From Athripsodes cinereus (taxonomy: Eukaryota; Arthropoda; Insecta; Trichoptera; Leptoceridae), in the NCBI GenBank assembly GCA_947579605.1, contig OX388317.1:21099384-21163383 (forward strand): a stretch of 64,000 bases of DNA, written 5' to 3'. This document shows positions 25,101 to 37,500 of this stretch, piece after piece. The translations under genes were made by a program, and so were the position numbers. Below the pieces are notes generated by a model, which was given only the letters and a program-made list of their open reading frames with translations, did no database searches and had not been told where the DNA came from. Each line of letters starts with the position of its first letter. Position 1 is the first letter of the stretch.

Positions 25101-26233
25101 AAATAATGACAGAATAAGCTGAACTAATAACATATTATTATACTGAACAATAATAATATTTACTTTTCATGTTTTATTTCTTTGCACAATTTTCTTCATA
25201 AAATATCTGATAAGCATTTTATTTCGATATGCAAGCGTACGTACCTACTACACAGACTCTTTACAATTTAAAGATAGAATGAAAATCTTACTCAATTCTC
25301 TTAATCTCTAGAAACTTGTTCTCGGTAATTCGGGTAAGCCATTCTTCGTCTTCCTTTTTCACTGTTTTACCTCTTCACTTAAGAATTTAAATTTAAATTT
25401 ATACAATCAATAGAAGCATGAAAATTGGTAATCCATTTATGAAACGTTCTAAAAGTGTACAATATATTTGTGCGTGACGGTTTTCACGCAAAATCAAGAA
25501 GTCCTATGAAGACCGTGATTGTCTTGAATCAAAAGAAAATACTCGTATCTTCAAATTTAGATTAATTTGCAGTAAAATAATATTATGATTACCATCACTG
25601 TAGGTTGGCTGCAGTAGCCTAGAATATGTGGAATTGGGTAAACCCCATTCTGGATTTCTGAGATTGTTACAAGATCCATCCAATCTACGGTATTTTTCCA
25701 TAGCATTGCATGCAGCAGCTTTCTTGCCACAGCAAGGTGGCATTAGAAGATCGCCTCTGAAATCCATAATCAATTTAATTATTTTCAATTTGCGAAATAT
25801 ACTTCTTTATTTAATCAAAGTTAGTTTTATATTTTTATTTTTGTTCCATAACAATTTTGTTCTGTAATTAGGTAAAATTAGGTAATTAAGCAATTATTTT
25901 TCCTTTTGACTCTAATCTACTTCTAAAAAGAGTTCTGTTCCATACTCTAAACAAATGGTCAATATGTCTGGAATACTATTTACTTCACAGATGATAAAAA
26001 CTAAGATGAACTTACGCTTTAGGCGGATAAGTTTTCTTCATATCAAGAGGATTCACCTCGCATGAATTTCTATCATTGAAAACTGGTCGAGCAGTGGTAA
26101 CTGGAATCGCTTGAACCATTGGAGCAACTGGTACAGGATAAATCACTGTTTGTTGTGGTGTAATAAACCACTGAGCTTCACAATTAAATGCAACAGATAA
26201 AATAAAAAATAAAAATTTCATGATTAAAGCCAT
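19128..26233 (-). CDS. Heme peroxidase B (secreted, 12 exons, 660 aa)
   Basis: Second array member, predicted secreted H2O2-dependent oxidase. Exons, 5' to 3': 26233-26016, 25756-25593, 24978-24805, 24639-24458, 24169-23971, 23790-23593, 22361-22211, 21940-21784, 21279-21106, 20510-20318, 19816-19714, 19197-19128 (1983 nt, in frame). The N-terminus is hydrophobic (MALIMKFLFFILSVAF), then Pro/Val-rich; an inner Met at 26221 is an alternative start. Motifs: [10 protein letters not shown] (distal His), VTSYLDLS (Ca2+ site), DSRANQSPHL (distal Arg), FRHFHSQ (proximal His), [18 protein letters not shown]. The covalent-heme Asp and Glu positions are Ala and Gln, as in A and D. The C-terminus is CSQIPTVDLTMWRE followed by a short tail. 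A polyadenylation signal AATAAA lies at 19118-19113. Intron 11 holds a Helitron and intron 6 a dispersed-repeat block. Confidence 0.92.
19360..19679 (+). mobile_element. Short non-autonomous Helitron
   Basis: Starts TC after an A and ends CTAG before a T, the Helitron insertion pattern. The interior has CTCCGAAACGGCTGGACCGA and a 3' end with ACAACGTATGCCAGGTCAGC, both common in insect, especially moth, Helitrons. No Rep/helicase coding. It lies in intron 11 of peroxidase B. Confidence 0.75.
20855..20930. repeat. LINE-type 3' tail, degenerate
   Basis: Matches 29018-29092 and the tail at 57916-57995: a GGCGxxxTTxAxAxGG start, then CATCAAAA, then TCATACATAATC and a (TCA)n-like end. Intron 9 of B. 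Confidence 0.5.
22749..23390. repeat. Dispersed-repeat block in intron 6 of B
   Basis: Begins TTTATTTATTATTAGAATTTACGGCG and ends with a GC-richer part (23200-23345) containing GGTGTGGAGGAGCTGTTTTG and AACGTTGGGGACCCG. Parts recur at 10227-10260, 28040-28140 and 54379-54432. Probably 3' ends of LINEs; no intact frame. Confidence 0.5.
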
Positions 26234-26690
26234 TTTGAAGATTACTGTACAAGCAACGAGATGCGTTGGGTAAAAAGACTTGACTGATATTGAAATATCG
26301 TCATCGAATACGAAATAAAAAAAAACACATTTTCAATGAATCAATATTATCTTATAAAGTTAGATACCTACTTGTTTGCAGCGAATCTATTGTTTTAATG
26401 TGTTATTAAAATTAATAAATATGAACTTTTCTTTATTAATATGATTTATCAGTTCGACAATATTAGATCTTTTTTATGTCACCTCATCGTACAAACAAAC
26501 AATTAAGTCCAAATTGTCTATTTCAATTAGTTCGTACATATTACCATTAGACATGTTTTAGAAAGTTTAATATTTGGACTCGTCAAATAAAAATTACTTG
26601 TGTTATGAAGTGAAGAAATTTTCGAACAACATTGATCAGAAGATATATATGATATATATGATACACACACATATGTAAACTTCCTTAAGG
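26234..26690. other. 5' flank of peroxidase B
   Basis: AT-rich intergenic DNA before the tandem repeats. No promoter motif stands out. Confidence 0.4.
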
Positions 26691-26756
26691 AGTCGAGAGT
26701 CTCCGAATGATGGAGTCGAGAGTCTCTCCGAATGATGGAGTTGAGAGTATCTGAAT
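26691..26756. repeat. Three-copy minisatellite
   Basis: Three imperfect copies of a unit of about 23-26 bases, GGAGTCGAGAGTCTCCGAAT, directly before the first large tandem unit. Confidence 0.7.
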
Positions 26757-27330
26757 ACTAGTACGCGAAGTTAATAAAAGTCATTTGGAAGTTAACTACA
26801 TATTGTGTTTTTTTTTCAATTTTATCTTGAAATGGACTTCCAACAAGTACCTTCGATCAACAATATTAATATTCCTTAAGGAGTGCACGACACATAGTTT
26901 CGACGCTTATGAATCGACTCGAAAAAGGAATTCGATTGTTATTTATAGGGTTAAATCCACATTCGAAGGGGGAGAGTTTTTGTATATTTTTTAAAGTTTT
27001 TTTTGAAATAAAGAAAATAAACTTCTAGTAAGTAAAATCCAGTTCCCGACATCCAATTGTACGTACTAGTACGCGAAGTTAATAAAAGTCATTTGGAAGT
27101 TAACTACATATTGTGTTTTTTTTTTCAATTTTATCTTGAAATGGACTTCCAACAAGTACCTTCGGTCAATAATATTAATATTCCTTAAGGAGTGCATGAC
27201 ACATAGTTTCGACGCTTATGAATCGACTCGAAAAAGGAATTCGATTGTTATTTATAGGGTTAAATCCACATTCGAAGGGGGAGAGTTTTTGTATATTTTT
27301 TAAAGTTTTTTTTGAAATAAAGAAAATAAA
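26757..27330. repeat. Tandem duplication of a 308-bp unit
   Basis: Unit 1 is 26757-27064. Unit 2 starts at 27065 with the same ACTAGTACGCGAAGTTAAT and stays nearly identical until a palindrome begins at 27328. The unit's end (CTTCTAGTAAGTAAAATCC) reappears after the palindrome at 27582-27625, so the palindrome plus about 55 bases interrupts unit 2. It could be a duplicated solo LTR; no coding. Confidence 0.75.
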
Positions 27331-27525
27331 TTAATTAAAAAAAACTTATACTTTTTTATACACACTTATATTTTTATTTTTGTAGACAATATTGTTTCGT
27401 CTCTTAATGAGACATTATCAATACTAATGTATTGATAATGTCTCATTAAGAGACGAAACAATATTGTCTACAAAAATAAAAATATAAGTGTGTATAAAAA
27501 AGTATAAGTTTTTTTTAATTAATTT
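27328..27525. repeat. Perfect 97-bp-arm palindrome
   Basis: Arms 27328-27424 and 27429-27525 are exact reverse complements with a TAAT loop. Ends are AAATTAATT/AATTAATTT. A fold-back transposon or hairpin RNA source is possible; nothing in it codes. Confidence 0.9.
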
Positions 27526-28589
27526 AATATGGATACACAAAAAGTGACGGATTACATTGAAAATAATATAATAAAGTAAATAAACTTCTAGTAAGTAAAA
27601 TCCAGTTCCCGACATCCAATTGTGTCGAAAAATTCGTAACATATAATATATTGTTTGTTGTCATAATATTATCTGGAAACGAAAAATTAACCAAAGACGT
27701 GCTAGAAAATACATCTGAGGACTGCAAACTACTAGGCGGTCGAAAATAAAGGTTCTCGAATAACATCATCCAGAAACTGAAAAAGCAGAATAACAGCCTA
27801 TTGGTAAGCAATTGCACTTGATATGAAGGCTGGGAGGTTTATTGTTTTGTAATTCTATTATAAAATAGACTTTTATAGACTTTTATTTCTTAATAAATTA
27901 CAATTTACATACATACTTTATTGATGCTGCCCAACTAGGTAGATCCTGTACTAGGGCAATCATCTCACAAACAAATCAATCATATAAGTACAAAAAATAT
28001 ACACAATCACAAAAAGCATTCATCTCCTACATATCTTCTTCTTCTTTCTGTACCGTGTCAGGTCCCCCCGACGTTGGCGATCACTCCGGCGTAAACCTCC
28101 CTGTCCTGTGCTGCTCTGAACAGGTCAGCATATACATAATCACATTCATAACAAGCAAATACTTCTCTGTAAACTGTCCATATATGAAATAATAAAAAAC
28201 AAACCATTTCTCCATATAAAATTTAAAAAAAAACAACATATCCCTCAACCATACACATCACAAATCCCACACCACATATTAACATACATACATCATCCCA
28301 CACAAAACACAACACAAATCACGGAACAAATCCCAAAATATTCTGCATTGTCTCCAGTGGAAGATCTGATACCCAACCATAACACAAAAACAGTAACTTC
28401 TCTAATAATGAAACGTTAAAATTGATAAAAATGTGTAATTCTAATAGATATTCCAAGTTTTAAAAATTATATAAACACTCTAAATTATTGATATAAAAAT
28501 AATGGTTTTCCATGTCTCATATAAAAAAAGTATTGTATCATTTAAATAATAGAAGATAACTTCAAATGCAAAATGTTGAAAGCCAGACG
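27526..28589. other. Intergenic DNA between B and C
   Basis: No gene. A piece at 28040-28140 (GTCAGGTCCCCCCGACGTTG, then CTGTCCTGTGCTGCTCTGAA) belongs to the dispersed repeat seen at 23200-23345. The rest is AT-rich. Confidence 0.45.
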
Positions 28590-31500
28590 TTAATCACTTT
28601 TCCATTTGTCTAAATTCAATTGCGGTAACACCTCACACGGTAGTATGCTGAAACAATAAAGATGTAAGGCACTGTTCAGATGAATCAATCATAGGTCGGT
28701 CGGTGGACGGCGCTCTTAGTAGCTGCCTGAAACCTCAGACGTCTCATTTTTCAAAATTAGATATTATTATCTTATAATAATTGTTCAAATTAACAAAATT
28801 TTAATACATTTCTTTAGTTTAATTTTTGGATGTTATTATTTTTAAACTAGTCAAAAATTTCAAATTTAAAAATGTGAATAATATTTGTGACAATTAATAG
28901 GTATACTATATATAATACCTTCAATTGGAACTTACATAAAATTCTCGCATTTTAATCAAATTTGTGACAATCACAAGTGTTTTCAAAATTTTATAATAGT
29001 TAAATAAAAATAATAGGCGCCCTTGAGACGGTCTGGGGACTGTTAAACGGCGTCAAAACAAAATCATACATAATCATCATCATCATCATAGACTGATAAA
29101 ATATATGATTACCTATGTACTTTGTACGAGTGACTCGAGTTTCGACATGTAATGTCTTTTTCAAGCAGGAAACATGAACATAACATGTTGTAACTCGAGT
29201 CACTCTACTAAAGAACTTTTAATAGTAAATATAATTATATTTTGTTTCTTGATTAAGATGGAATTTTACAAAATAAATACCAATAAAATACAACATTATA
29301 TCATAGACTTGTCAAGTAAGGGTCTTGGAGTGAACATATTTGAAGTTTAGATTCTAGATACTTGAGGAAATTTGCAAATTCCTGCTTCAAAGTTCCTAAG
29401 AAAATGCTAAAATAATTTCGCAGTAAATATTTCCTGGTTTCGTTTTATGGTATTTTTGTGGTTGAGTAGTCTGTACTGAATGAGTTTTATGATTGATTTA
29501 TCGAATATTTAAATAAATACCTAGAGTATTCCGAAAGATACTTGAAATAAAAAACAAATGTTTTTCTACTACATGTGTTGATTTTTATTGAGAAAGACGG
29601 TTTCTAAGGACATTGTCAATCAATTTAAAGACAAAAAGCGTCTCTCAATAGAAATATGCCCAGTAGAAAAGAATTTGTTAATTTCTGAACAAAAACTTTT
29701 TGGATACATTAATACGAGTATACTCAATATACTGAAAAGTCTGTAATTTGAATAAAAAGACTAAGAGGTTACTTTTGACACAGATTTTATATAAAAGTTG
29801 GGATGTATAAATAATAAAAAAATATAATGTGGATAGTAAAATAAATTGCTGTTTTAATTTGGTTGACAATTTGACTAAGGCTTTTCAAAATCGTTGAATT
29901 TCTCACTTTTGATATTTAATGGTATTCTTGAGGATAGACAGAGAGCTTATTTCAAAATTAGTTTAAGATACTAAAAAGGCTTTATTTACTATCTAAGTGC
30001 TTACCTCTCTTCTGGGACACTACTAAAGCCATTCGATTGAACATCAAAAATAGCATCCGCACTATCGCAGAATACTCGGGAAATACTACTTTTTCTTATT
30101 TCATTGAGTTGCTCTAAAAAACGACAATATTTAACATATGAATCGCCAAGTTAAATGTATTGTGTGATGGAAGAAAATTTATTTTGCAGTAGATTATATT
30201 GTCATGATTTTACCTTTTGTAAACCTTGCAGATTCATGTTCATAGAAAAATCGATCAGAGAGCCTTGTGTGTTTAAATTGTTGCAGAATAATGCAAAGGA
30301 ATGTCGGACCAACTTGCGCCCCATTCCAGTTCATCTCCAATACTCCGCCGACCGAAAGGTCCACATCTTCATGACTTTCATATAACTCTCTCAAGATATC
30401 CACGCTCTGTAACCAAACAGTGTCGAGATGAAAGTCTTCATTAAAAAACAATGTTAATCTAGAGAGACGAGTATATTTAGGTGTTGAAATCGCACTGTAA
30501 TTTTGTAATTTCTTGAAATGATTTGAAGATTAGCATATTTACCGCTTTCGGTATGAAGTCCTGATATTCTTCAAAAGAATGGGCTGCCCCAAGACCACAG
30601 AGTTGCCTGTATTCATTGTAATAAGCCAAACCGTGATCTCTATCCCTTTGTACGTCCATGCTTTTTAAATCTTTTATGAATCTCTTACCTCGACATTTCT
30701 GCACCTTGTTTATGAGCTAAAATCAATAGAAACTCAATTACTTACCCAAGTTCAACATTTCCCTAAGGTTGTGCAATTTTTCGCATCACGTTCATTCTAA
30801 GCTCTTTGTATTGTTTTTGTTTGTTGGTTATGTATTTCTTAATTCACATTAATTTTAACAGTTTTTATAACCATTAATTTTAATATGTCTATCCATTTTT
30901 TCATGCCTTCCATGCCACGAATCATTGTAAAGAGGTGTAAAAAGAATCTATCGTAGGGCATATACCTTTGCCTGTAGATGATGTACAATTCAACGCAATT
31001 CAGGACGATGCTGTCACCTACTAATATGCCCACTGTTGTGGGATAGCTGTAGTACTGAAGATCTGACTCTAGGAAAAAATAAGGCAATGTCTGTCGTGGA
31101 AATTGGAGTGAAAAAGATTTAGACCGAACACGGATAGTAAGCATCAGACCAAAAGAGAGATGTAAAAACTGGATATCGTTGAGATTTTATTTATCGTTAA
31201 GAAATACTGGATGTGCAAGCAAAAAAGTTTTATTTTTGAATAGGCAATCTCTCTCTCCTTCATTGGTAATTCAGAGTATTATTCTTTTTATTGACTACTA
31301 CTCACCTCTTTGGCATAAATGTTATCATTCATTTCACATCTTTGCGCCATAAGACCGATGGTTAACTGTTCCAATTTATTTATATTATTGAGAATCTGTG
31401 GCCGATTTATCCATTTATTTATCGGCTCCACACCTATGGTTGTTGTATAACTAGTCATTAACCTAATAAAGTCAACAGAAATAATACATAACCAATTAAC

Positions 31501-34500
31501 CTCCTGAGACATTTTTTGATCATTTTTTTTATTTTTTTGTGACATATGAGTCTAAAATAACCTAAAAGACATTTAAAAAATGTTTAAAAAAATCCTCGTG
31601 GAAAATTCTGAATTTTCTTTATGTCATAAATATATGACAAAAGGTCTCAGTGCAGATAAAAAAAATTAAGTCGTATTTCTATATATTACTTAACAAAGTG
31701 AAATTTATATTGTTTTGAAACATTTTATTATAATAAAGAATAAGAGAAACTCAAAAATAAGAAAATTAATAGGAGCGGGGACAAAATCTCCATTCCACAT
31801 GTTGATTTGAGTTTGAACAGGTCTCACGCTTTTATGTCCCCTTGTTGCAACTCTTGAGTGCACTCAGGTTTTACCTCGAATAAGCCTCCTTATAGTATTT
31901 ATAACAGACGCAGTTAAAGATAAGTTTGTGGATTCCACGCCTTCTATTGGACCTATCAAATGAACTGGACGAAGAACAATTGTCACGTACAGATACAGCA
32001 GTGATATTAAAATCACGATTTTCATCAGATAATTGAATATCAGACTCTTCTAAAGCATTTAAATTATCTTCCTCATTCAAATTTATAAATAAATGGGTAA
32101 ATAAAGACACAATTTTGATACTAAAAAAAATTTCAAAGATGAAATTTCGATGATATAGGGACCTCTTGTAATATCAGTATGACATTAAAAAATTCTCTAC
32201 CTAGACATTAGAACCTGACGTAATAAGTATATGACATAAAAATATGATACAAAATATTTGGTAGCAAAAAACACAAAAATAACATCACCATTGAATAAAA
32301 CAATGATTATAAAATGTAATCCGAATAAGTAATTAAAGAAAAATTCATTGATTACTCTAAAATAAAAAGATAACTTATATGCCTGCAGAGAGAAACTCGC
32401 CTTACATGTCACTTTGTCAGCCATTTTTAAAAAAATTGTCACATTTTTAAAACAATTCGCTAGTTGTTCCATAAGCAATGTGTTTTTATCTACAGGAGTT
32501 TTGAAGAATTATGGTTGAAAATTTTTAGATGGCGTTGGAATATTTTTTTGATTTTAATGTAATATATATATGACCGAAGGATTCAGGAGGTTAAATACAA
32601 AACAAATGTAAATTCTATTTTATGTAGAATCAATATTGCATATTGGTTTTGCGGTGAATTTACGAATCTTAGCGAAATTATGACAATAACAATAGTTAAT
32701 TTACAGATGAACAAAGCTAATTATGTTCACCAATAAATATTTACAAAGACAAGAAAGACATATTTTTCATAAACAATTTATTTTACTATTTGAACAGATT
32801 TTCCACCTTCGTTCTGGAGACTTGCGTTTCCGGGAATTGTATAACAGATAAGTATTTACAAAACATCACGCGCCAACGCCCATCCTAAATGTCTTATATT
32901 AATGACACTTATCACATGCAGATAGTCTACCAGCTATCATCACCTGACCCTCTAGACCAGTGGTTCTTAACCTGGGTTCGATCTGGAGACTTGCGTTTCC
33001 GGGAATTGTATAACAGATAAGTATTTACAAAACATCACGCGCCAACGCCCATCCTAAATGTCTTATATTAATGACACTTATCACATGCAGATAGTCTACC
33101 AGCTATCATCACCTGACCCTCTAGACCAGTGGTTCTTAACCTGGGTTCGATCGGGTTCGGTGAGTCAGTCTTGGGGGTTCGGTGAAAATCATTTTAAAGG
33201 CAAGATATTTTTGCGAGTTGGAAAAAGAAAAAAAATACTCCGATAATTCCTTCAAACCGCCATCACAAGTTTAAAAAACAATGTTGCCAGTTTATTCTAA
33301 CAATCCAAATATTACATCTAGTTGCCAGTTTATTCTAACAATCCAAATAGGTATTACCATGTTTTGAATTTGTAAAAATCTAATTTTAATTTTCAAATTA
33401 GGAGGAGTTCGGTAAATACATAATATGTAGGTAACTGGTGGGGTTCGGTACCCCCAAAAAGGTTAAGAACCACTGCTCTAGACAAATCGCACTTGGCGAT
33501 CGACTACAAACGAATTTTCGATAATAACCGCAACAATCACGCATAATTAGACAATTAGACTGTTGAAAAGTTCGTCAGTGATCGATCGCCAAATGTGGTT
33601 TGTCTAGATAAAATGAGAAAATGTATTCTGTTAGCTATTTTTGAATTGATTAATAAATATGACGCCTTTGCGATAATTCAAAAAAGAATAATCTTACTGC
33701 AAGAGACCAGGGGTTTGAGAGATGAAATGTCTGAACGCTGCTGTGGCAAACTCATTGATAATGGCCGGCTGGATTCCTGAGTCGTAATCATTTACATATC
33801 CTTTAGCATTGGGAAATATGATTCCAGCATTTGCTAAGTTCTTCCAGCCTAAAAGAAAAAGACTGTCATATACATAAGTCAGCTGGTGTGGCGCGAAGGT
33901 AACGCTCTTTGAGTCACGAGGTCCCAGGTTCGATTTCCGGCCTAGACAAAATGAAGAATGACCTTTTTCAAATTGTCCTGGGTCTGGGTGTTACATATAT
34001 GTATATATGTTAAGTGCATTGTATATATTAACAAATATGTGTATGGTCGTGTTGGTATCCGTAATACAAGATTCATCTTAATTTGGGACTAGCTCGATCT
34101 GTATGAATTGTGTATGCATGTTATGTTATGATTTTTAGTTATATGTCATCATGATCATCACCGCCCTCAACGCTCCTCTCGGGAGCACAGGGCAGAAACC
34201 AGCCTCCTCCATTCAGAGTGACTGTGCGCCAGTTGTGTTACCTCTTCCCACGACATTCCTTGCGTTCTGATATCATTGCTATGGGAACGGTTTTATGTGA
34301 AAGGGGGATGTCCGGGCCTAGGAACCTTTGCGGACGGAAAAACAGTGATCTTTTTGGCCAACTATCATTGGGCATTCTTAGTACATGATCCAGCCAGGAT
34401 CATGATCTCTCCTGTATCACATAGATTACATTATTTACCTAACAATTCAGGAAGCAGTTCATAGTAAACAATGTGTTGATATTGTGCAATGTTTATTTTC

Positions 34501-37500
34501 CTGGCTTCTTGAAATAGTGTGGAATCGTTCCAATGAGGATTTATTTGCTGCAATTTCTGAGCAATTCTATTGTGCTCCCGCAATAGAACCATGTGGACTA
34601 TGGCCAAATGTGGACTTTCATTTGATCTGGTGTCACCTGTGGAAAACGTTGTATTTCATTGAGTTTATAGTTGACAATCTTAACTAAGCTAATATTGTTT
34701 TATACTAGAGATTTTTTGTTACCAGTTTTGAAACAGAGATTCTCCCCAGGTTTATTGCAAAAGCACAAATCTAAATTTTCTTCTATCGGTGGCAGTATGG
34801 TTTCGTCCGTTTGTTGGGCTAAAAGTTGGCCTCCTTTCATACTTCTTAAGGATTTACAGGTCTTCTTATCGTTGCCATATACGTTCGAGAGATCTAAATA
34901 AGCGGTGACAGCATTCACCTGGACAAAGTATACCATGGTTTGAAACAAAACTTAGTTTGGACAATAAACAGAAAATACTTTCTTCTTTATATTTTTCATC
35001 TACAGGAAACAGATTCCAAACTAATTTTTTTTCATAATTTTCAGTACTTACAAATAGCTATAATTCATAAAGATGGAAGATCAAACCTGTCTAGCCGGGC
35101 TGGAATCATTATTGCACCCGTAAATTGCATCCGTCAACGTTCTTGTATAGTCTTGACAATTGATTCCTGATTGCAGCACAAATTCGTCATCATTTGGAAA
35201 TATTATTGGATAGCAAAGTTTTTCACTGTATGTTTCATTATTGAATGAGCAACAGTCAATATCTGCAATTGAAATTCTTCCATTAAAATCCATAGACACA
35301 GAATAAAAGTATACTTATAAATTATTTTTTTTATTATTTATATAAGACAACTCAACCTTCATGGGCTGATTTGTGCTAATGGACTAATTCCTGAAAAATG
35401 TCGGTTTAGAATTGTGGAGTCTTTGGATTTTGGAAATTTATAACACTATACAGTTTTTCTGGATAAACTTGAACAATCTTCTATATATCTCCACACGTCC
35501 CAGGGATAGAAGGTGTGATATATTAAAGGGATATGAGATGTCTTGTATTGTGTGTAGGTCGAGATAAAGATCAAATGCATCCATAATTGGCAGCCAATTT
35601 TAAAATATTCAATTATCTGTTTTTTTTTACTTCTTTATTAAATAGCTTCCTTTTTAACTATATGCACTCTTGGCTTCTTTAATACGTAGAAGGATAGATA
35701 ATTTTGTGAAATACACGATTTTAAAACTATTTCTTAAAATTAATATTTTCTCCCTTCTGGTAATAGCAAGTGTCTAACGTGTGTTAAAAAAACTCACAGA
35801 GATCTCTAGAGGAGGTACCAGGAAACCTAGGTGCAATAGGCTCGACCAAACTAGGAGAAGGTAAAAAATGTAAGGATTTAATTTTTTATATACCCGTTTT
35901 CGCGAACTGTGACATATCATGGGCAACAAATTGTGCCCATTGCATTGTCAGTAAACTTCTATATTGATCGGTCTTTTGTCCAATTGAAAATAACTTCGAT
36001 GTCACATAACGAGCGTTTGGCAACTCACTTTTACTGTGACTTAATCGTGGTGAACTAATACCTGGAAAAGAAAATTGACATCATAAATTACTTTGTACCA
36101 ATTTTGAAAAATGTTGAGCATGATATTGTTAAGGTCGGTTACTCATATAAGGAAAAAAGTTACTACTACAATTTCCAAAATTTAAACCAATCAATTTTAA
36201 AAATCAAACAAAAGCTCTAAGACAACATCAATTGGGTTTTTGAGGATCTGAATGCTGCAGATGAATATTAATATCGACTGTATATCGAAAGGTTTAAGGG
36301 TCCATTGTTGCGGAAAGTATATGTCACTACAAGAACTGCTCGGCCAAGAGAAATAAATTATTAGAAGATATTTTGAGGATAACTGATAAATTTAGATTCA
36401 ACAAGATTTTTATAAGTAAAAGAATGATCTTTTCCAAATTAATTAAAGTACTATACTACTACTATATACTATACTATACCCTCACGCCGTGTCCCAAGTG
36501 GGGTAGGCAGAGAGAACGGAACGCCAAACAGATCTATCCTTACACACCTCCTTCGCCTCCTCCAGATTCATACAGTTCCTCATACACGCACGTCGGTTCC
36601 TCTTACTCAACACGCGGCCGTCCTTGAGAATTTGATCCACGTGATCAAGCCACGTGGTTCTCGGACGCCCGCGTTTCCTCACACCCTTTCTTTCAGATAA
36701 GTATATTCTCTTTGTCATTCTTACCTCGTTCATTCGTTCAACATGCCCAAACCACCGTAGTTTATTCACGCGCATTCTGTCCACAACACTCTTCTTGCAT
36801 CCGCTCATTCTTCTAATATCCTCATTCTTCACTCTATCACGCAGCGTTTTACCAACCATTCTTCTCAACGATCGCATCTCTACTACATTTATTCCACTTT
36901 CGTCCTTCTTCAACCACGACCATGTCTCGCTTGCATACGTAAGTGACGGTACCAGAATGGTATTGTGCACCAGCATTTTAGCCATGTTCGACACATTGTC
37001 ATTGCTGACAATGGGTCGAAGTGCACCGTTTACTCTAGCACCGGCCACTTTCCTTCTTTCAATGTCCCTATCGCATCTTCCATCCCTCGTAAACATACTT
37101 CCCAAATATACATACTCACTTACTTGCTCCAAACATTCGTCACCAACTTTAATCTCGCAAATCGTTTTTTCATTCTCTCTTTCAAAAACAAGAACTTTCG
37201 TCTTCATAACATTCATTTTCAAACCATTCAAATTGCAACTATCATACACACACGTTACAATCTCTTGTAAGTCCCTTTCACTCTCAGCCATTAACACCAA
37301 ATCATCTGCGTACATCAATGCATTCACCCGAAACCCATTCAGCTCGACACCAACATCCATCTCTTTCACAGGTCGCATACAGTAGTCGAAGAATAGGTTG
37401 AACAGCCACGGAGACATGACACAACCTTGCTTCACTCCTTTGGTGAGGACAAACCACTCCGAGAGAGTGTTATTTACCCTCACGCAAGCGGAGCTTCCCA

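Noticed and set aside
30839..31144. Minus-strand frame of 101 codons between exons 8 and 9 of C
   Set aside because: No family resemblance and no splice sites in phase with the neighbours; intron sequence.
36654..37385. Long plus-strand frame of 243 codons
   Set aside because: It lies exactly antisense to the LINE RT frame and shows no protein-like composition; a shadow.
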